A stretch of 64,000 bases of DNA from Thiomonas arsenitoxydans (lineage in GTDB: Bacteria > Pseudomonadota > Gammaproteobacteria > Burkholderiales > Burkholderiaceae_C), in assembly GCF_000253115.1 (NCBI RefSeq), contig NC_014145.1, positions 682,001 through 746,000 of the forward strand, read 5' to 3'. Both the position numbers and the translations under genes were made by a program. The notes beneath the pieces are model-generated. The model was given only the letters and a program-made list of their open reading frames with translations, did not search any database and had not been told where the DNA came from. This document shows, piece by piece, positions 38,158-48,918 of this stretch (position 1 is its first letter; every line of letters begins with the position of its first letter).

Positions 38158-38898
38158 TCACGGTTTGAGATAGTTGTGCGCCACCCGTCCCAGACCCAGG
38201 GTGAGGTCGGTGATGATGTGAACACCCGAAACCACTTCGAGCACCGGCAGCGATGCCAGCGGAGCCAGCGCGTGGGCGTGCAGCTCCAGCGCAGCGGGGC
38301 CTTCCCAGGCGCCTTTCACCACCATGTCCTCCAGGTCGTACTGCACCAGCTCGCAGATGCGCGGGGTGCAGTCCACATCGGGAATGATCTTGAGCAGGAA
38401 GTTGGGCTGCTGCAGCGAGGCCAGCACTTTGGCGGTATCGAGCGCGCGGTGTTTGTAGCCCATGGTGCCGGTGGCAATGCGCACCGGGCCATAGTCGAGC
38501 GTGCCCAGCAGGGTGTCGGCGACCACGCTGAGATGCGGCTTGGCGAGCTTTTTCGGAAAGCCCCAGATCTCGCGCCCACCGGCAATCGGCGCTTCGTCGT
38601 CGAGATACATCGCAATCTGATAGGTGGCGGGCTTGCCCTTGTAGAGCACGGGTACGACCTGGCCGGATTCGGTGTACGCACCAAAACCAGTGGAGTCGGG
38701 CATGTGGATGAACTCGAACTTCACCAGATCGCCCGCGGGCTCCAGCGGCTCGGGAATCATGGCGCGCAGCACCTTGGGATCGGTACGGTAGGTCACCACG
38801 AAAAACTCGCGGTCGATGAAACGATAAGGGCCGGGCGGGTAGGCGGGGCTGGTGAGGGGCATGGAAAAGGCGGATTTGGCAACGTCGGCGGCTTTCAT
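38158..38898 (-). CDS. adc: Acetoacetate decarboxylase
   Basis: 246 residues, the usual size. Converts acetoacetate to acetone and CO2. The Schiff-base lysine motif [18 protein letters not shown] carries the paired Lys of the active site; [16 protein letters not shown] and [20 protein letters not shown] are conserved. The ATG follows AGGACACC by 5 bp. No CoA-transferase genes lie beside it, so it may serve ketone-body or acid-stress metabolism. Confidence 0.92.
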   Translation of the reverse strand: MKAADVAKSAFSMPLTSPAYPPGPYRFIDREFFVVTYRTDPKVLRAMIPEPLEPAGDLVKFEFIHMPDSTGFGAYTESGQVVPVLYKGKPATYQIAMYLDDEAPIAGGREIWGFPKKLAKPHLSVVADTLLGTLDYGPVRIATGTMGYKHRALDTAKVLASLQQPNFLLKIIPDVDCTPRICELVQYDLEDMVVKGAWEGPAALELHAHALAPLASLPVLEVVSGVHIITDLTLGLGRVAHNYLKP

Positions 38899-39076
38899 GA
38901 GGTGTCCTTTGGTCAGGGCTGCGGGATGTCGTTCTGAAATTGGGCGCGCCCGATCTCACCGGGCCCGTCTTACTGTCAGTGTGAAGACGAGGTCATCGGT
39001 TCCGCGCAAGGCGGTTTGCTTCAGCCTCGGTTCAGTTGCCCGCATAATGAACCTGATCAGCTGAAACCACCACCTC

Positions 39077-39244
39077 ATGTCCAGACTCTTGATTGCATTG
39101 ATCTTTGCGGCCCCGGCGCTTGCCGGTTGCGGTGTCGTGGCCGCGCCCTGCCGCATCGCATCGGCGGGCCTGAAAATGGTGCCCGTCGTCGGCCATGTGG
39201 CCGCAGCGCCGACCGATGTCTGCGCCGACGTGATCGACCCGTGA
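39077..39244 (+). CDS. Small lipoprotein, 55 residues
   Basis: [20 protein letters not shown] is a textbook lipobox leader (LAGC). The short mature part has two more Cys ([22 protein letters not shown]). It resembles small DUF6726-type entericidin-like lipoproteins of Burkholderiales. It ends 10 bp before glpK and could be co-transcribed. No function known. Confidence 0.7.
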   Translation: MSRLLIALIFAAPALAGCGVVAAPCRIASAGLKMVPVVGHVAAAPTDVCADVIDP

Positions 39245-39254
39245 CGGAGGTGTC

Positions 39255-40760
<1,506 letters not shown>

Positions 40761-40882
40761 TTTTTGCCTGCGGCGCAGATGTTGCGTTTGCTTTCACCTG
40801 AAGGGGTGAACCTGGGGAGACAATTTCACCCTAAACAGAGTCGAACCTGCCCGCCACGCGGCGGACGCACAGGAGAACCGCA

Positions 40883-41161
40883 ATGGGTGAATTCAGTATT
40901 TGGCATTGGCTGATCGTGCTGCTGATCGTGATCATGATCTTCGGCACCAAGAAGCTCAAAAACATGGGCAGCGATTTGGGCGAAGCCGTTCGCGGCTTCA
41001 AACAAGGCATGAAAGAGACCGACGCCCCGGCGGAAAAAACCGCCGAAACCGACGCTGCGGCAACGGCGGCCACACCGCCGCCCCAGGTCACGGCTTCGGC
41101 CAAATCGCCACTGGGCACGCGCGCCGAGCAGGCCGAAGACATCGCCTTCAAGGCGAAGTAA
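40883..41161 (+). CDS. tatA: Twin-arginine translocase subunit TatA
   Basis: 92 residues. N-terminal membrane helix [20 protein letters not shown] with the invariant FG hinge, then the amphipathic helix [19 protein letters not shown] and an Ala/Thr/Pro-rich tail. AGGAG precedes the ATG by 8 bp. tatB and tatC are not adjacent, which is unusual for betaproteobacteria. This is an orphan tatA or tatE-type copy. Tat substrates encoded here include the multicopper oxidase and OpgD. Confidence 0.92.
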   Translation: MGEFSIWHWLIVLLIVIMIFGTKKLKNMGSDLGEAVRGFKQGMKETDAPAEKTAETDAAATAATPPPQVTASAKSPLGTRAEQAEDIAFKAK

Positions 41162-41209
41162 AACGTCAGAGGGCGCAAACGAATCCGGCGTGGCTGAGCT
41201 GCGCCGCGC

Positions 41210-42460
41210 CTACCCCCGCGCGCTGCCCGCGACCATGTCGATGAGCATCAGGCGGCATTCGATCGTGCCGTTGAACAGCACGATGCGGCGTCGCGGTTTG
41301 AGGCGCAGCGCCTTGTCCCAATGCAGATCGGCGGCCAGTAGCGCCACATGCCAACCGGCGAAACGCTGCTTGAGGGTGCGGGCGAGTTGCGGGGCGAAGT
41401 CATCCGCGGCCTCGCCTTCTGGTGCAATGCGCTCGTTGTAAGGCGGGTTGCTGATGAGCCAGGCCGCTTGTCCGGCCGGCAGGGCGGCGGCGTCCACCGG
41501 GGGAACGGCCGCGATCACGTCGCCCGCTTGCGCGGCAATTGCGCCGTCCACCCCGGCGCGGCGGGCGTTGTCCAGCGTCATGCGCACATTCGCCGGGTCG
41601 ATGTCGGCGGCGAAAAACTGGCCCGGCGTCAGCGGGCGCACGGCCTGCCGGGCCTGCTCACGCAGCGCGTTCCAGGCGTCCATGTCGAAACCTTGCAGGG
41701 CTTCGAAGCCGAAGCTGCGATCCAGCCCCGCCGCCCGGTTGGCCGCCATTTGCGCGGCCTCGATGACCAGCGTGCCCGAGCCGCACAGCGGGTCGAACAG
41801 CACGTCGTCCGGCGTCCAGCCCGAGAGCTTGAGCAGGCCGGCAGCCAGATGCTCTTTCAGCGGCGCCGCGCCGTGCTCGCTGCGCCAGCCGCGCTTGAAC
41901 AGCGGCTCGCCGCTGGTGTCGAGGTAGAGCAGGGCGTCGGCCTCGCGCAGATGCAGGTGGATGCGCACATCGGGGTGCGCGGTGTCCACGTCCGGGCGCT
42001 CGCCCGTCAGCGCGCGAAAGCGGTCGCAGATGCCGTCTTTCACCCGCAGCGCGGCGAACTTGATGCTCGCAAGCGGGCTGTGCTCGGCGGTCACGTCCAC
42101 GCGCAGCGCCTGGGTCACGTCGAACCATTTTTCCCAAGCCAGATCGCGCGCCAGGTGATAGATGTCTTCGGCGTCGGCATAGCTGCAACTGCCGCCCAGC
42201 AGCAACACCCGGCTGGGCAGGCGGCAGTGCAGGTTCAGCCGCATGGCATCCGTCAGGCTGCCTTGCACGGGCAGGCCGCCGGGCGTGGGCATACCCGCTC
42301 GCAGGGTGGGGCTGTGCTCGGCTAGCGCCTTCACTTCGTCGGCCAGTGCGGCCTCGACGCCGCGCGGGCAGGGCAGGAAAAAATCGAAGGCGTTGGGCGC
42401 CGCTGGCGGCTGTACGGCCGCGCTGCGCTTTTTGTAGACGGAGGAATAGGGCGATTGCAT
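41210..42460 (-). CDS. THUMP-domain class I RNA methyltransferase (RlmL-type)
   Basis: 416 residues from ATG 42460 (MQSPYSSVYKKRSAAVQPPA); longer frames read through a repeat and are not native. FFLPCPRGVEAALADEVKAL begins the ferredoxin-like/THUMP part (residues about 28-190). The Rossmann methylase has DVLFDPLCGSGTLVIEAAQM, FFAADIDPANVRMTLDN and WLISNPPYNERIAPEGEA with NPPY for N2-guanine. It resembles the N-terminal half of RlmL, which methylates 23S rRNA G2445. Confidence 0.93.
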   Translation of the reverse strand: MQSPYSSVYKKRSAAVQPPAAPNAFDFFLPCPRGVEAALADEVKALAEHSPTLRAGMPTPGGLPVQGSLTDAMRLNLHCRLPSRVLLLGGSCSYADAEDIYHLARDLAWEKWFDVTQALRVDVTAEHSPLASIKFAALRVKDGICDRFRALTGERPDVDTAHPDVRIHLHLREADALLYLDTSGEPLFKRGWRSEHGAAPLKEHLAAGLLKLSGWTPDDVLFDPLCGSGTLVIEAAQMAANRAAGLDRSFGFEALQGFDMDAWNALREQARQAVRPLTPGQFFAADIDPANVRMTLDNARRAGVDGAIAAQAGDVIAAVPPVDAAALPAGQAAWLISNPPYNERIAPEGEAADDFAPQLARTLKQRFAGWHVALLAADLHWDKALRLKPRRRIVLFNGTIECRLMLIDMVAGSARG

Positions 42461-42490
42461 GCCGCCATCGTATGACCGATGGCAGCAAGA

Positions 42491-42579
42491 CTCCCCCTCC
42501 CGGCCTCCCCCACTTCGTGGAGGAGGTGATTTCTGCTCCCTCCCCACTCGTGGGGAGGGTAGGGTGGGGAGCTTGCGGG
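42491..42579. repeat. GC-rich paired-hairpin repeat family A, copy 1
   Basis: Two back-to-back hairpins: CCTCCCCCACTTCGTGGAGG and CTCCCCACTCGTGGGGAG, joined by about ten bases and ended by GGGTAGGGTGGGGAG. It lies between the THUMP methylase start and the GIDE-like stop. Confidence 0.85.
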
Positions 42580-42585
42580 CGTCGA

Positions 42586-43470
42586 TCAAACCAGCATCAT
42601 CAGCCCCGCGCCACCGTAAGCCAGCCCCAGCACGCCCGCTGCCAGCCAGGCCCACGCTTGCCAGCGCAGCTTGCCGCCGAGATCGTCATGCGGTTCGGTG
42701 GTGAGCAGAAACAAGCGGCGGTCTTTCGGCTTTTTCAGCACATGCGTTTGCGGCAGCGCGGCGCGTTCGCGGCGGTCGGCTTCCACGGCGGCGGCGGCCT
42801 GCTGGCGCAACTGCTCGAACTCGGCCATGCTCAGCTCGCCGTCCGCATTGGCGTCGAAGCTGCGGCGCTTTTGCGGGTCGGCTTTCCACGCGGCGATGCG
42901 CTCTCGCACTTCCTCGTGGGCCGAGGCCTGCAGCGGCGAAAGGCTGGCAAACCAGCCCAGGGCATAGAGCGTCTGGCCCGGCAGGATGAGATGCTCGGTG
43001 TAACGATGGTCGCTGTCGCCCGTCATCAGCACCTCGCTCGTGCCGGGAATGAGTTGCGCGGCGGCGCCCGTCCAGGTGTTGCGAGAGCGGGCGCGCACCT
43101 CGGCGCCCTCGGGATCGACGATGCAGCGGCCTGTGTCGTCATCGAGCCAGAACTGGGTCGTGCTCTTGCCCTGCTCCTGCACCGACCAACTATTTTTGTT
43201 GTCGTCGTCGCGTTTTTCGATTTTGTAGCGATACCAGCAGCACGGCGTGCGGGTGATGGGCGAAAACAGCGGCGCGTCGGGCGGCAGCGCCCGGCCGATC
43301 AGCTCCACATAGCCCTGCGCCGCCGAACGGATGCGCGCCGTGGGCATGTCCTCCATCACCCGGCGGCGGCGCTGCAAGCGGAAAAACTGCACCAGCCCAA
43401 CCGCGCCCAAAGCCAGCGCCATGAACAGCACCTGCGGCGCCGCGCCGCTGGGCGACAAGCCGCTCAACAT
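42586..43470 (-). CDS. GIDE-domain membrane protein with EF-hand-like loop
   Basis: 294 residues. An N-terminal helix (APQVLFMALALGAVGLVQFF), then a GIDE-type domain with PTARIRSAAQGYVELIGRA, CCWYRYKIEKRDDD and YTEHLILPGQTLYALGW, and a C-terminal helix pair. Residues about 200-215 contain DANADGELSMAEF, an EF-hand loop. It lies 37 bp after lemA. The LemA-GIDE pair is conserved in many proteobacteria; its role at the membrane is unknown. Confidence 0.85.
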   Translation of the reverse strand: MLSGLSPSGAAPQVLFMALALGAVGLVQFFRLQRRRRVMEDMPTARIRSAAQGYVELIGRALPPDAPLFSPITRTPCCWYRYKIEKRDDDNKNSWSVQEQGKSTTQFWLDDDTGRCIVDPEGAEVRARSRNTWTGAAAQLIPGTSEVLMTGDSDHRYTEHLILPGQTLYALGWFASLSPLQASAHEEVRERIAAWKADPQKRRSFDANADGELSMAEFEQLRQQAAAAVEADRRERAALPQTHVLKKPKDRRLFLLTTEPHDDLGGKLRWQAWAWLAAGVLGLAYGGAGLMMLV

Positions 43471-43507
43471 CGGACGGCAACCCGATCAACTGCCTGAGAG
43501 AGGGTTT

Positions 43508-44083
43508 TCACGACGCGGCGAACAAGCCCTTGAGATCGACATCGGCCCGCTCGCCCGAGGCCACCTTGAACAGCTCCGCCGGGCCGAAGGCCAGCAGCCG
43601 CGCCACGATCACATCGGGAAACTGCTCGATGCGCACATTGTTCGCATTCACCGCCGCGTTGTAGAACTCGCGCCGGTCGGCAATGCTTTCCTCCAGCCCG
43701 CTGATCCGCGCCTGCAAATGCTGGAAGGTCTCGTTGGTTTTCAGGTCGGGGTAAGCCTCGGCCACCGCGAACAAAGCCCCCAGACCGCTGCGCATCGCCC
43801 CCTCGGCGCGGCCCAGGCTGCGCACATTGCCCGCCTCACGCGCCTCCTGCACCTGAGAGCGCGCACGCACCACGCGCTCCAGCGTCTCCTGCTCGAAATG
43901 CATCGACTGCTTGCAAACCTCCACCAGCTTGGGCAACTCGTCGTGACGTTGCTTGAGCAGTACATCGATATTCGCCCAGGCCTGCGAGATCGCATGCTTG
44001 AGATTCACCAGATTGTTGTAAATCATCACGCCGTAAAACAGCAGCGCGACGAGCAGAACGATGACGACGAGGGTGACGATCAT
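43508..44083 (-). CDS. lemA: LemA-family membrane protein
   Basis: 191 residues from ATG 44083, with AGGAG 8 bp upstream. One N-terminal helix (MIVTLVVIVLLVALLFYGVM) is followed by the LemA helical bundle: YNNLVNLKHAISQAWANIDV, LLKQRHDELPKLVEVCKQSM, RLGRAEGAM-type turn and SIADRREFYNAAVNANNVRI. Extracytoplasmic; function unknown. Operon with the GIDE protein. Confidence 0.94.
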   Translation of the reverse strand: MIVTLVVIVLLVALLFYGVMIYNNLVNLKHAISQAWANIDVLLKQRHDELPKLVEVCKQSMHFEQETLERVVRARSQVQEAREAGNVRSLGRAEGAMRSGLGALFAVAEAYPDLKTNETFQHLQARISGLEESIADRREFYNAAVNANNVRIEQFPDVIVARLLAFGPAELFKVASGERADVDLKGLFAAS

Positions 44084-44189
44084 GAGCGACTCCTGAGCGG
44101 GCCGGGAAAATGACAACGTGACAAGACAAAACGCAACTCAATGTTGCCAAGTTTACGTTTTGTGCATGACGCCCGGCCGAGGAGTGCGT

Positions 44190-44798
44190 TCAGCGCGTAC
44201 TGGCGGCTTGCTGTTCCGCCTCGGCCTGTGCGCCCTGGGAGAAAACCACCTCCTCATAAATCGCCGCCACCGGCAGCGATAGCCCCACGCTGTCCAGCGT
44301 CGCCATCTCGCCCTCGGTGTAGGGGTAGAGCACCCAGCGGCCCTCGGCATTGCGGCGAAAAACGTCCACCGCGACGCGCTCCGAGTCGATCAGCACATAC
44401 TCTTGCAAGGTCGCCATGTGCCGGTACTGCGCAAACTTCTGGCCCAGATCGTAGGCAGCCGTGGACGGCGACAGCACCTCAACCACCAGCAGCGCCTCGC
44501 GCTTGAACAGCGGCGACTGCGCGTCCGCCGCCGAGCAGGTGACGAACACATCGGGGTAGAAAAACGCCTGCGCTGCGTCAATGCGCAGCTTCATGTCGGC
44601 AATAAATGCCCGGCACGGCCCGCCGCGTAGATGTGCGCGCAGCGCGGCGAATACGTTGCCAGAGATGGTGACATCCGCATCGCTGGCCCCGGCCACGGCA
44701 AACACCTCGCCCGCGAGGTACTCGTGCTTGTCGGGCTGCTGCATTTCCCAGGCGAGAAAATCGTCGGCGGAAAAAACCGGCTTTTCCGGCGCACTCAT
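44190..44798 (-). CDS. Uma2-family (DUF820) putative endonuclease, copy 1
   Basis: 202 residues from ATG 44798. PD-(D/E)xK-type fold: FSADDFLAWEMQQPDKHEYL, GEVFAVAGASDADVTISGNV, FYPDVFVTCSAADAQSPLFK (Asp) and LLVVEVLSPSTAAYDLGQKF (Glu), QEYVLIDSERVAVDVFRRNA. The family is widespread and expanded in some genomes, with nuclease activity predicted but little tested. It is one of five copies between 44 and 54 kb. Confidence 0.88.
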   Translation of the reverse strand: MSAPEKPVFSADDFLAWEMQQPDKHEYLAGEVFAVAGASDADVTISGNVFAALRAHLRGGPCRAFIADMKLRIDAAQAFFYPDVFVTCSAADAQSPLFKREALLVVEVLSPSTAAYDLGQKFAQYRHMATLQEYVLIDSERVAVDVFRRNAEGRWVLYPYTEGEMATLDSVGLSLPVAAIYEEVVFSQGAQAEAEQQAASTR

Positions 44799-44889
44799 GG
44801 CGTGGGCTCCGTGGCGATAACGCCGCAAGAATACTTCTGCCGCGCCATGTCGAATGACAGCAGGCCGCCGCGCTCAATCAAATGACGGA

Positions 44890-45054
44890 TCACTCCTCCC
44901 GCTGCCGCGAACGCGCTCGCCGCCGCAGCGCCTTGTTGCTCTTGCGATGCGCCCCCGCCTTGCGCTGCAGCGCAGGCGCCACCAGCGGGTTGCGCGGTGT
45001 GGAGGCGGGAAGTTTGAGCGTTTGCGCCCGAGCGCGTTTGCGCGAGAGTTTCAT
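44890..45054 (-). CDS. Small basic protein, 54 residues
   Basis: MKLSRKRARAQTLKLPASTP is followed by NPLVAPALQRKAGAHRKSNK and an Arg-rich tail. About a third of residues are Lys or Arg. The core NPLV..A.QRKAGAHRKS is the kind of motif kept in small conserved proteins of Burkholderiales. It could bind nucleic acid or the ribosome. Role unknown. Confidence 0.5.
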   Translation of the reverse strand: MKLSRKRARAQTLKLPASTPRNPLVAPALQRKAGAHRKSNKALRRRARSRQREE

Positions 45055-45163
45055 GGCTTGGCGCGATGGCGCTTATCGGGTTCTGTCGAGGAGGAGGGGT
45101 GAATACGCAAAGGCCCTAAACTGACGCAGGCCGCTGATACAGGCCGACCAGGGAGGATGACTC

Positions 45164-45797
45164 ATGACGCCACAACCTGCACATCAAGGCGGCTGCACCG
45201 TCGAAGAATATCTTGCGCTCGAAGAAACCAGCATCGAGCGGCATGAGCTCATTCATGGCGAAATCTACGCCATGGCCAGGGGCACGGCGGCCCATGCCAG
45301 CGTTTGCCTCAACATAGCGAGTGCGCTCAAAAGCCACCTGCGCGGCACGCCCTGCCAGAGTTTCATGGCCGAAATGCGGCTGAATGTGCAGGCCAGCGAG
45401 GCCTATTTTTACCCCGATGTCTTCGTCACCTGCGGCGCAGAGCAACGCGCTGCAGCAGGCCAAAACCGATGCCGTCCTGGTGGTGGAAGTGCTCTCGCCC
45501 TCCACAGCCGCCTTCGATCGCGGCGCCAAATTCGCACATTACCGCCTGCTTCCCAGCCTGACGGAATACCTCATCATCGACCTCGAAACCCGCACCGCCG
45601 ACCACTACCGCAAGGCCGAAAACAACACCTGGGTACTGCATCCCTGCAGCGGAAACGACATCGTCGAACTCACCAGCACCGGCCTCAAACTGCCGCTGGA
45701 TACGGTGATTTTTGAAGATGTTGACAATGCGGATACGGATAGCGCGGATAGGGGGCCGGCTCTCAAGGAAACGACGAGCCGCCCCAAGTTTCCTTGA
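45164..45797 (+). pseudogene. Uma2-family gene, copy 2, frameshifted
   Basis: The first frame gives MTPQPAHQGGCTVEEYLALE through SEAYFYPDVFVTCG, then derails at about 45430. The next frame carries on with SNALQQAKTDAVLVVEVLSP, STAAFDRGAKFAHYRLLPSL and LPLDTVIFEDVDNADTDSAD to 45797. A single-base loss in the TGCGGCGC run explains it. The N-terminal Asp and C-terminal Glu of the active site are in separate frames. Confidence 0.85.
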
Positions 45798-45876
45798 GAG
45801 CGCCCCAGACCAGCCGCTGCGCGTCAGAACCCCAAGGGGCATGAGAAAACTCGGGGCGGCCCGGCGTCTTCTTATG
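45798..45876. repeat. Intergenic repeat family B, copy 3
   Basis: GAGCGCCCCAGACCAGC to GAGAAAACTCGGGGCGGCCC. It lies directly after the Uma2 pseudogene stop. Confidence 0.75.
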
Positions 45877-45918
45877 CGTCAACTAGATCTGACCGCATTC
45901 TCGGTGGGCGATCATTGC

Positions 45919-46350
45919 TCAAAGAATCGCCAGTGCCGCCTGTCCATCCACTACCGCATCGGCCACCAGTTTTCTGTCAAAGCTGGCAAGTTTTCCGCTG
46001 TGATGCCGCGCGAGCGCGAGCAAGTAGCTGTCGGTGATCTGGGTGTGGCTGAGCAAGCGGTCTGTCAATATCAACTCCGGGTTCAACAAACTGATGTCGT
46101 CTGGCCAGAAATGGTGACCTGGCAGGGCCCGCAACGCCTGCAACACGACAGCCACAGTCGCAGGTGTGCCTGGTGTGTTGGGATAACGCGGGTGGCCGAC
46201 GATCCGCAACAAACCGTTTTCCGTTAGCGGGCAGGTGGCCCAGCTTGCGCTGCCTGTCTCAGCGAACCAATGGTGCGCGGCGTCATGCTGCACATGTGCA
46301 GGGTCGATCAGCGCGATGAGCACATTCACATCGAGCAAGAAGGTGGTCAT
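45919..46350 (-). CDS. vapC: PIN-domain toxin (VapC family)
   Basis: 143 residues. Acidic PIN residues: FLLDVNVLIALIDPAH (Asp), PLTENGLLRIV (Glu), LTDRLLSHTQITDSYLLALA (Asp) and GKLASFDRKL (Asp). Probably an RNase that cleaves tRNA or rRNA. The start overlaps vapB by 4 bp. Confidence 0.92.
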   Translation of the reverse strand: MTTFLLDVNVLIALIDPAHVQHDAAHHWFAETGSASWATCPLTENGLLRIVGHPRYPNTPGTPATVAVVLQALRALPGHHFWPDDISLLNPELILTDRLLSHTQITDSYLLALARHHSGKLASFDRKLVADAVVDGQAALAIL

Positions 46351-46574
46351 GACAACTCATCGCGCAGTTGATTGACGAGTTCCAAAGTCACCGGCTTTGC
46401 ATCGGGTTGGCTGGCGAGCAGCGGCACGCCATTGCGCTCAGCCAGTGCTGGCTCACGCCGCAGCGCCTGCCGCGCTAGAGCCGATAACACTTCGCCCACG
46501 CTTTTATGTTGCCTGGCCGCCAAATGACGGGCCGCGTTGAGCACATCATCATCGATTGAAACAGTGGTTCTCAT
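46347..46574 (-). CDS. vapB: Antitoxin of VapBC pair (ribbon-helix-helix)
   Basis: 75 residues from ATG 46574 (MRTTVSIDDDVLNAARHLAA). RTTVSIDDDVL is the DNA-binding strand of a ribbon-helix-helix protein; the tail PVTLELVNQLRDELS would bind VapC. ATGA overlap with vapC. A heptamer tandem repeat lies just upstream. Confidence 0.88.
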   Translation of the reverse strand: MRTTVSIDDDVLNAARHLAARQHKSVGEVLSALARQALRREPALAERNGVPLLASQPDAKPVTLELVNQLRDELS

Positions 46575-46588
46575 GGTGTTATCCCCCA

Positions 46589-46612
46589 GCATCAAGCATC
46601 AAGCATCAAGCA
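46589..46612. repeat. Heptamer tandem repeat (AGCATCA, about 3.4 copies)
   Basis: AGCATCA repeated three times and then partly, 15 bp upstream of the vapB start codon, in the likely promoter or leader. Confidence 0.8.
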
Positions 46613-46716
46613 CCGTGCATCATAGTCTGAAATTTTGCCTGAGAACCAATGAGCGCAGCAACACATGGGCATGCGGCCGCACTCCGGGCGTGAACAGGGT
46701 TCCCTCTGGGTACAAA

Positions 46717-46738
46717 AAACCCGCCTCGCGGCGGGTTT
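46717..46738 (-). terminator. Terminator after the PglL-type gene
   Basis: AAACCCGCC/GGCGGGTTT stem with TCGC loop; TTTTTT continues on the minus strand. It is about 100 bp downstream of the oligosaccharyltransferase stop at 46841. Confidence 0.8.
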
Positions 46739-46840
46739 CGGGGTGAAGACGGAGGAAGGGGTGCTACGAAGCTAGACCTGACCCCATTCTTCTCGCTACG
46801 AAAGTAAGCCAAAGTCGGCTGCGCTTGGCGCACGAGGCAT

Positions 46841-48832
46841 TTACGGATTTGGCGCGGTATGAGGGGCAGATTGGGCCGCGTTTGTTGGCGTTGCCAGAAA
46901 AGTCCCGCTCTTCATTCCCGCCTGGGCCAAACCAGAGGCATAAAGCGCCAAATCGAATCCGAATAATGTTTTTGATGGATCAATAGTAACGACTGTGCCG
47001 TCGGTATTTTTGTCCCAGGGTCGCAGAACATTGGCCACTTTAGACTGGATGCCGTACTGCGGCGATGCACGAAACTGCTGGAATGTCGGCTTAAATCGTT
47101 TGGGATGCAACTGAGTCATATGCGCCACATCGTGTCGGATGGCCTCGCACTGCGACGGCCCGAGCGCACAGGCTTTGGCAAATGTCTGCGCGGCCAGGGC
47201 CGGTTGGTTATTTAATGCGTACAACATGCCAAGATTGGTTATGAAATATGAATTCGGCATCGCCAGCACCACTCGCTCGCCAAGCGTTATTTTATCTTTC
47301 AGCATGAAATCATCCACACCCAAACCATAAAAATTCAATGCCTCGGTATAAAGGGAAAATCCGGGGCTGAAAAACAGTTTTGATAGTTCTGTATTGAATT
47401 GTTCGCGATGGGTTTGGTAATTCTTGAAACCATAAACATAGTCATACAATTTAGCGATTTCGTAATAGCGAACCCCGGCCCATCCCAGAAAAGCAATCAT
47501 CAATACAGGCACTAATCCAAGCACTATTTTTATGCTACGCGATATTTTCAAATGGATTGCAGTAGAGTCCATTGCACCCCAAAGCAATGCTGTTGGAATT
47601 AGAAAATAGGTGTGCCACAAAGGATATTCGGTCATACTGTAACCGGCGATCATCAGCAGAATTCCAAGGCTGGCGATCTGCCACGCGGGCCAGCGGGAGA
47701 TACCTGCGGCGAATAACCTGCGCACAATGCCTGTAAAACTAATGGCGGCTGGAACGATGAGTGCCAGCAGGCCAACTATGCCCAGTTCGGCGCCGATTTG
47801 TGCAAACAGATTATGCGCATTGGTTGAATAAAGCGGTGCGCTGTTCTGCAGCGCCAATTTATATTCCCAGCCTCCGAAACTGCCGAAGCCGCCGCCAAAA
47901 AACGGGTGTGCACAAAACTCGGCCCAGGCCACCTGCAGCATGCCCAGGCGCTGACCTACTCCCCGGTCCACTAGGCGCTGCGTGCCAGGGGGGAACAATT
48001 GGCCCAGACCAAAGGCATCATAGACAAGCCATTGAAGGGCAAGATAGCCCAGGGCGAACACCACAATACCCGCAGCGAGGCCGCGCAACCTCTTGTCTGG
48101 GGCTGCCCACATCAGACCAACGGCGGCACCCGCCGTTAAGGTGAAGGCCAGTCCGATACGACTTTGGGTCAGCGCAACAGCGCTGAGCAACAAAATCGCC
48201 ACTCCAGAGGCCAGCACTCTTTTCCAAACTAGGCCAGGCAAACCTTGCCGGGTGAAAAACCCCAGCGCCACCAAGCCGAAGGCCAGCACCAAGGCAGCCT
48301 CGTTGCGTTGTGCCAGATTGCCAAACGGCGCTGCCAAAACCGACCTAGGGAACAGCCAAAGCGTTTGGTAAGCCGGGTAGAAAATCTGCAGCCAGCAGAT
48401 GACTGCAGTGCCCACGGCGCTTACTGCAAAGGCTGACATGAGCGCAACCGACAGCGTTTGCGCCCTTTTGGCCTGTGCCAGAGCATGCCCCATCCATGCG
48501 GCCATCGCGGCAGTCGCCAGGGTGCCGATGGGCCAAATCATCATATCGGCCATGCTGTGCGGATGAATCGCCACGCCTGCTGTGATGACCAGCGCGAGTA
48601 ACCCAGCAGTCAGCCAGGTCCAGGGCAACTGCCAGTCTCCTTTTAGCGCGCCGGATAACAGAATGATGACAGCGGCCAGCCATAGCGAGATGGCGATTGC
48701 GCTCTGCTGATAAAAACTGGAGATCGGGGCAAAATGTTGTGCGCTGAGAATGGCCAGGATGAAGCCAATGGCAATCGAGCCCAGGGCCATATAGACACCC
48801 ATGCTTTTGAGAGACTGATTTTCCATTGACAT
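46841..48832 (-). CDS. PglL-type O-oligosaccharyltransferase / Wzy-C membrane protein
   Basis: 663 residues with about twelve membrane helices. LAAPFGNLAQRNEAALVLAF, AWAEFCAHPFFGGGFGSFGG and STNAHNLFAQIGAELGIVGL form the O-antigen ligase-like (Wzy_C) loop with the conserved NxHN. SMTEYPLWHTYFLIPTALLW is typical of PglL. A soluble C-terminal domain (about 440-663) follows. It lies just downstream of a type IV pilin gene, so pilin O-glycosylation is likely. Confidence 0.88.
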   Translation of the reverse strand: MSMENQSLKSMGVYMALGSIAIGFILAILSAQHFAPISSFYQQSAIAISLWLAAVIILLSGALKGDWQLPWTWLTAGLLALVITAGVAIHPHSMADMMIWPIGTLATAAMAAWMGHALAQAKRAQTLSVALMSAFAVSAVGTAVICWLQIFYPAYQTLWLFPRSVLAAPFGNLAQRNEAALVLAFGLVALGFFTRQGLPGLVWKRVLASGVAILLLSAVALTQSRIGLAFTLTAGAAVGLMWAAPDKRLRGLAAGIVVFALGYLALQWLVYDAFGLGQLFPPGTQRLVDRGVGQRLGMLQVAWAEFCAHPFFGGGFGSFGGWEYKLALQNSAPLYSTNAHNLFAQIGAELGIVGLLALIVPAAISFTGIVRRLFAAGISRWPAWQIASLGILLMIAGYSMTEYPLWHTYFLIPTALLWGAMDSTAIHLKISRSIKIVLGLVPVLMIAFLGWAGVRYYEIAKLYDYVYGFKNYQTHREQFNTELSKLFFSPGFSLYTEALNFYGLGVDDFMLKDKITLGERVVLAMPNSYFITNLGMLYALNNQPALAAQTFAKACALGPSQCEAIRHDVAHMTQLHPKRFKPTFQQFRASPQYGIQSKVANVLRPWDKNTDGTVVTIDPSKTLFGFDLALYASGLAQAGMKSGTFLATPTNAAQSAPHTAPNP

Positions 48833-48880
48833 GATTTCGTTTCTCGGTATAGAGGGCGCTGCGACGCGAAAAAAAACAAA

Positions 48881-48900
48881 AACCCGCCTTGCGGCGGGTT
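48881..48900 (-). terminator. Terminator after pilin gene 1
   Basis: AACCCGCC/GGCGGGTT stem with a 4-base loop; on the minus strand it is followed by TTTTTGTTTTTTTT. It starts 19 bp after the pilin stop, so pilin and pglL are separate transcripts or coupled by read-through. Confidence 0.85.
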
Positions 48901-48918
48901 AGGTTCTGTTTAGAGCGA

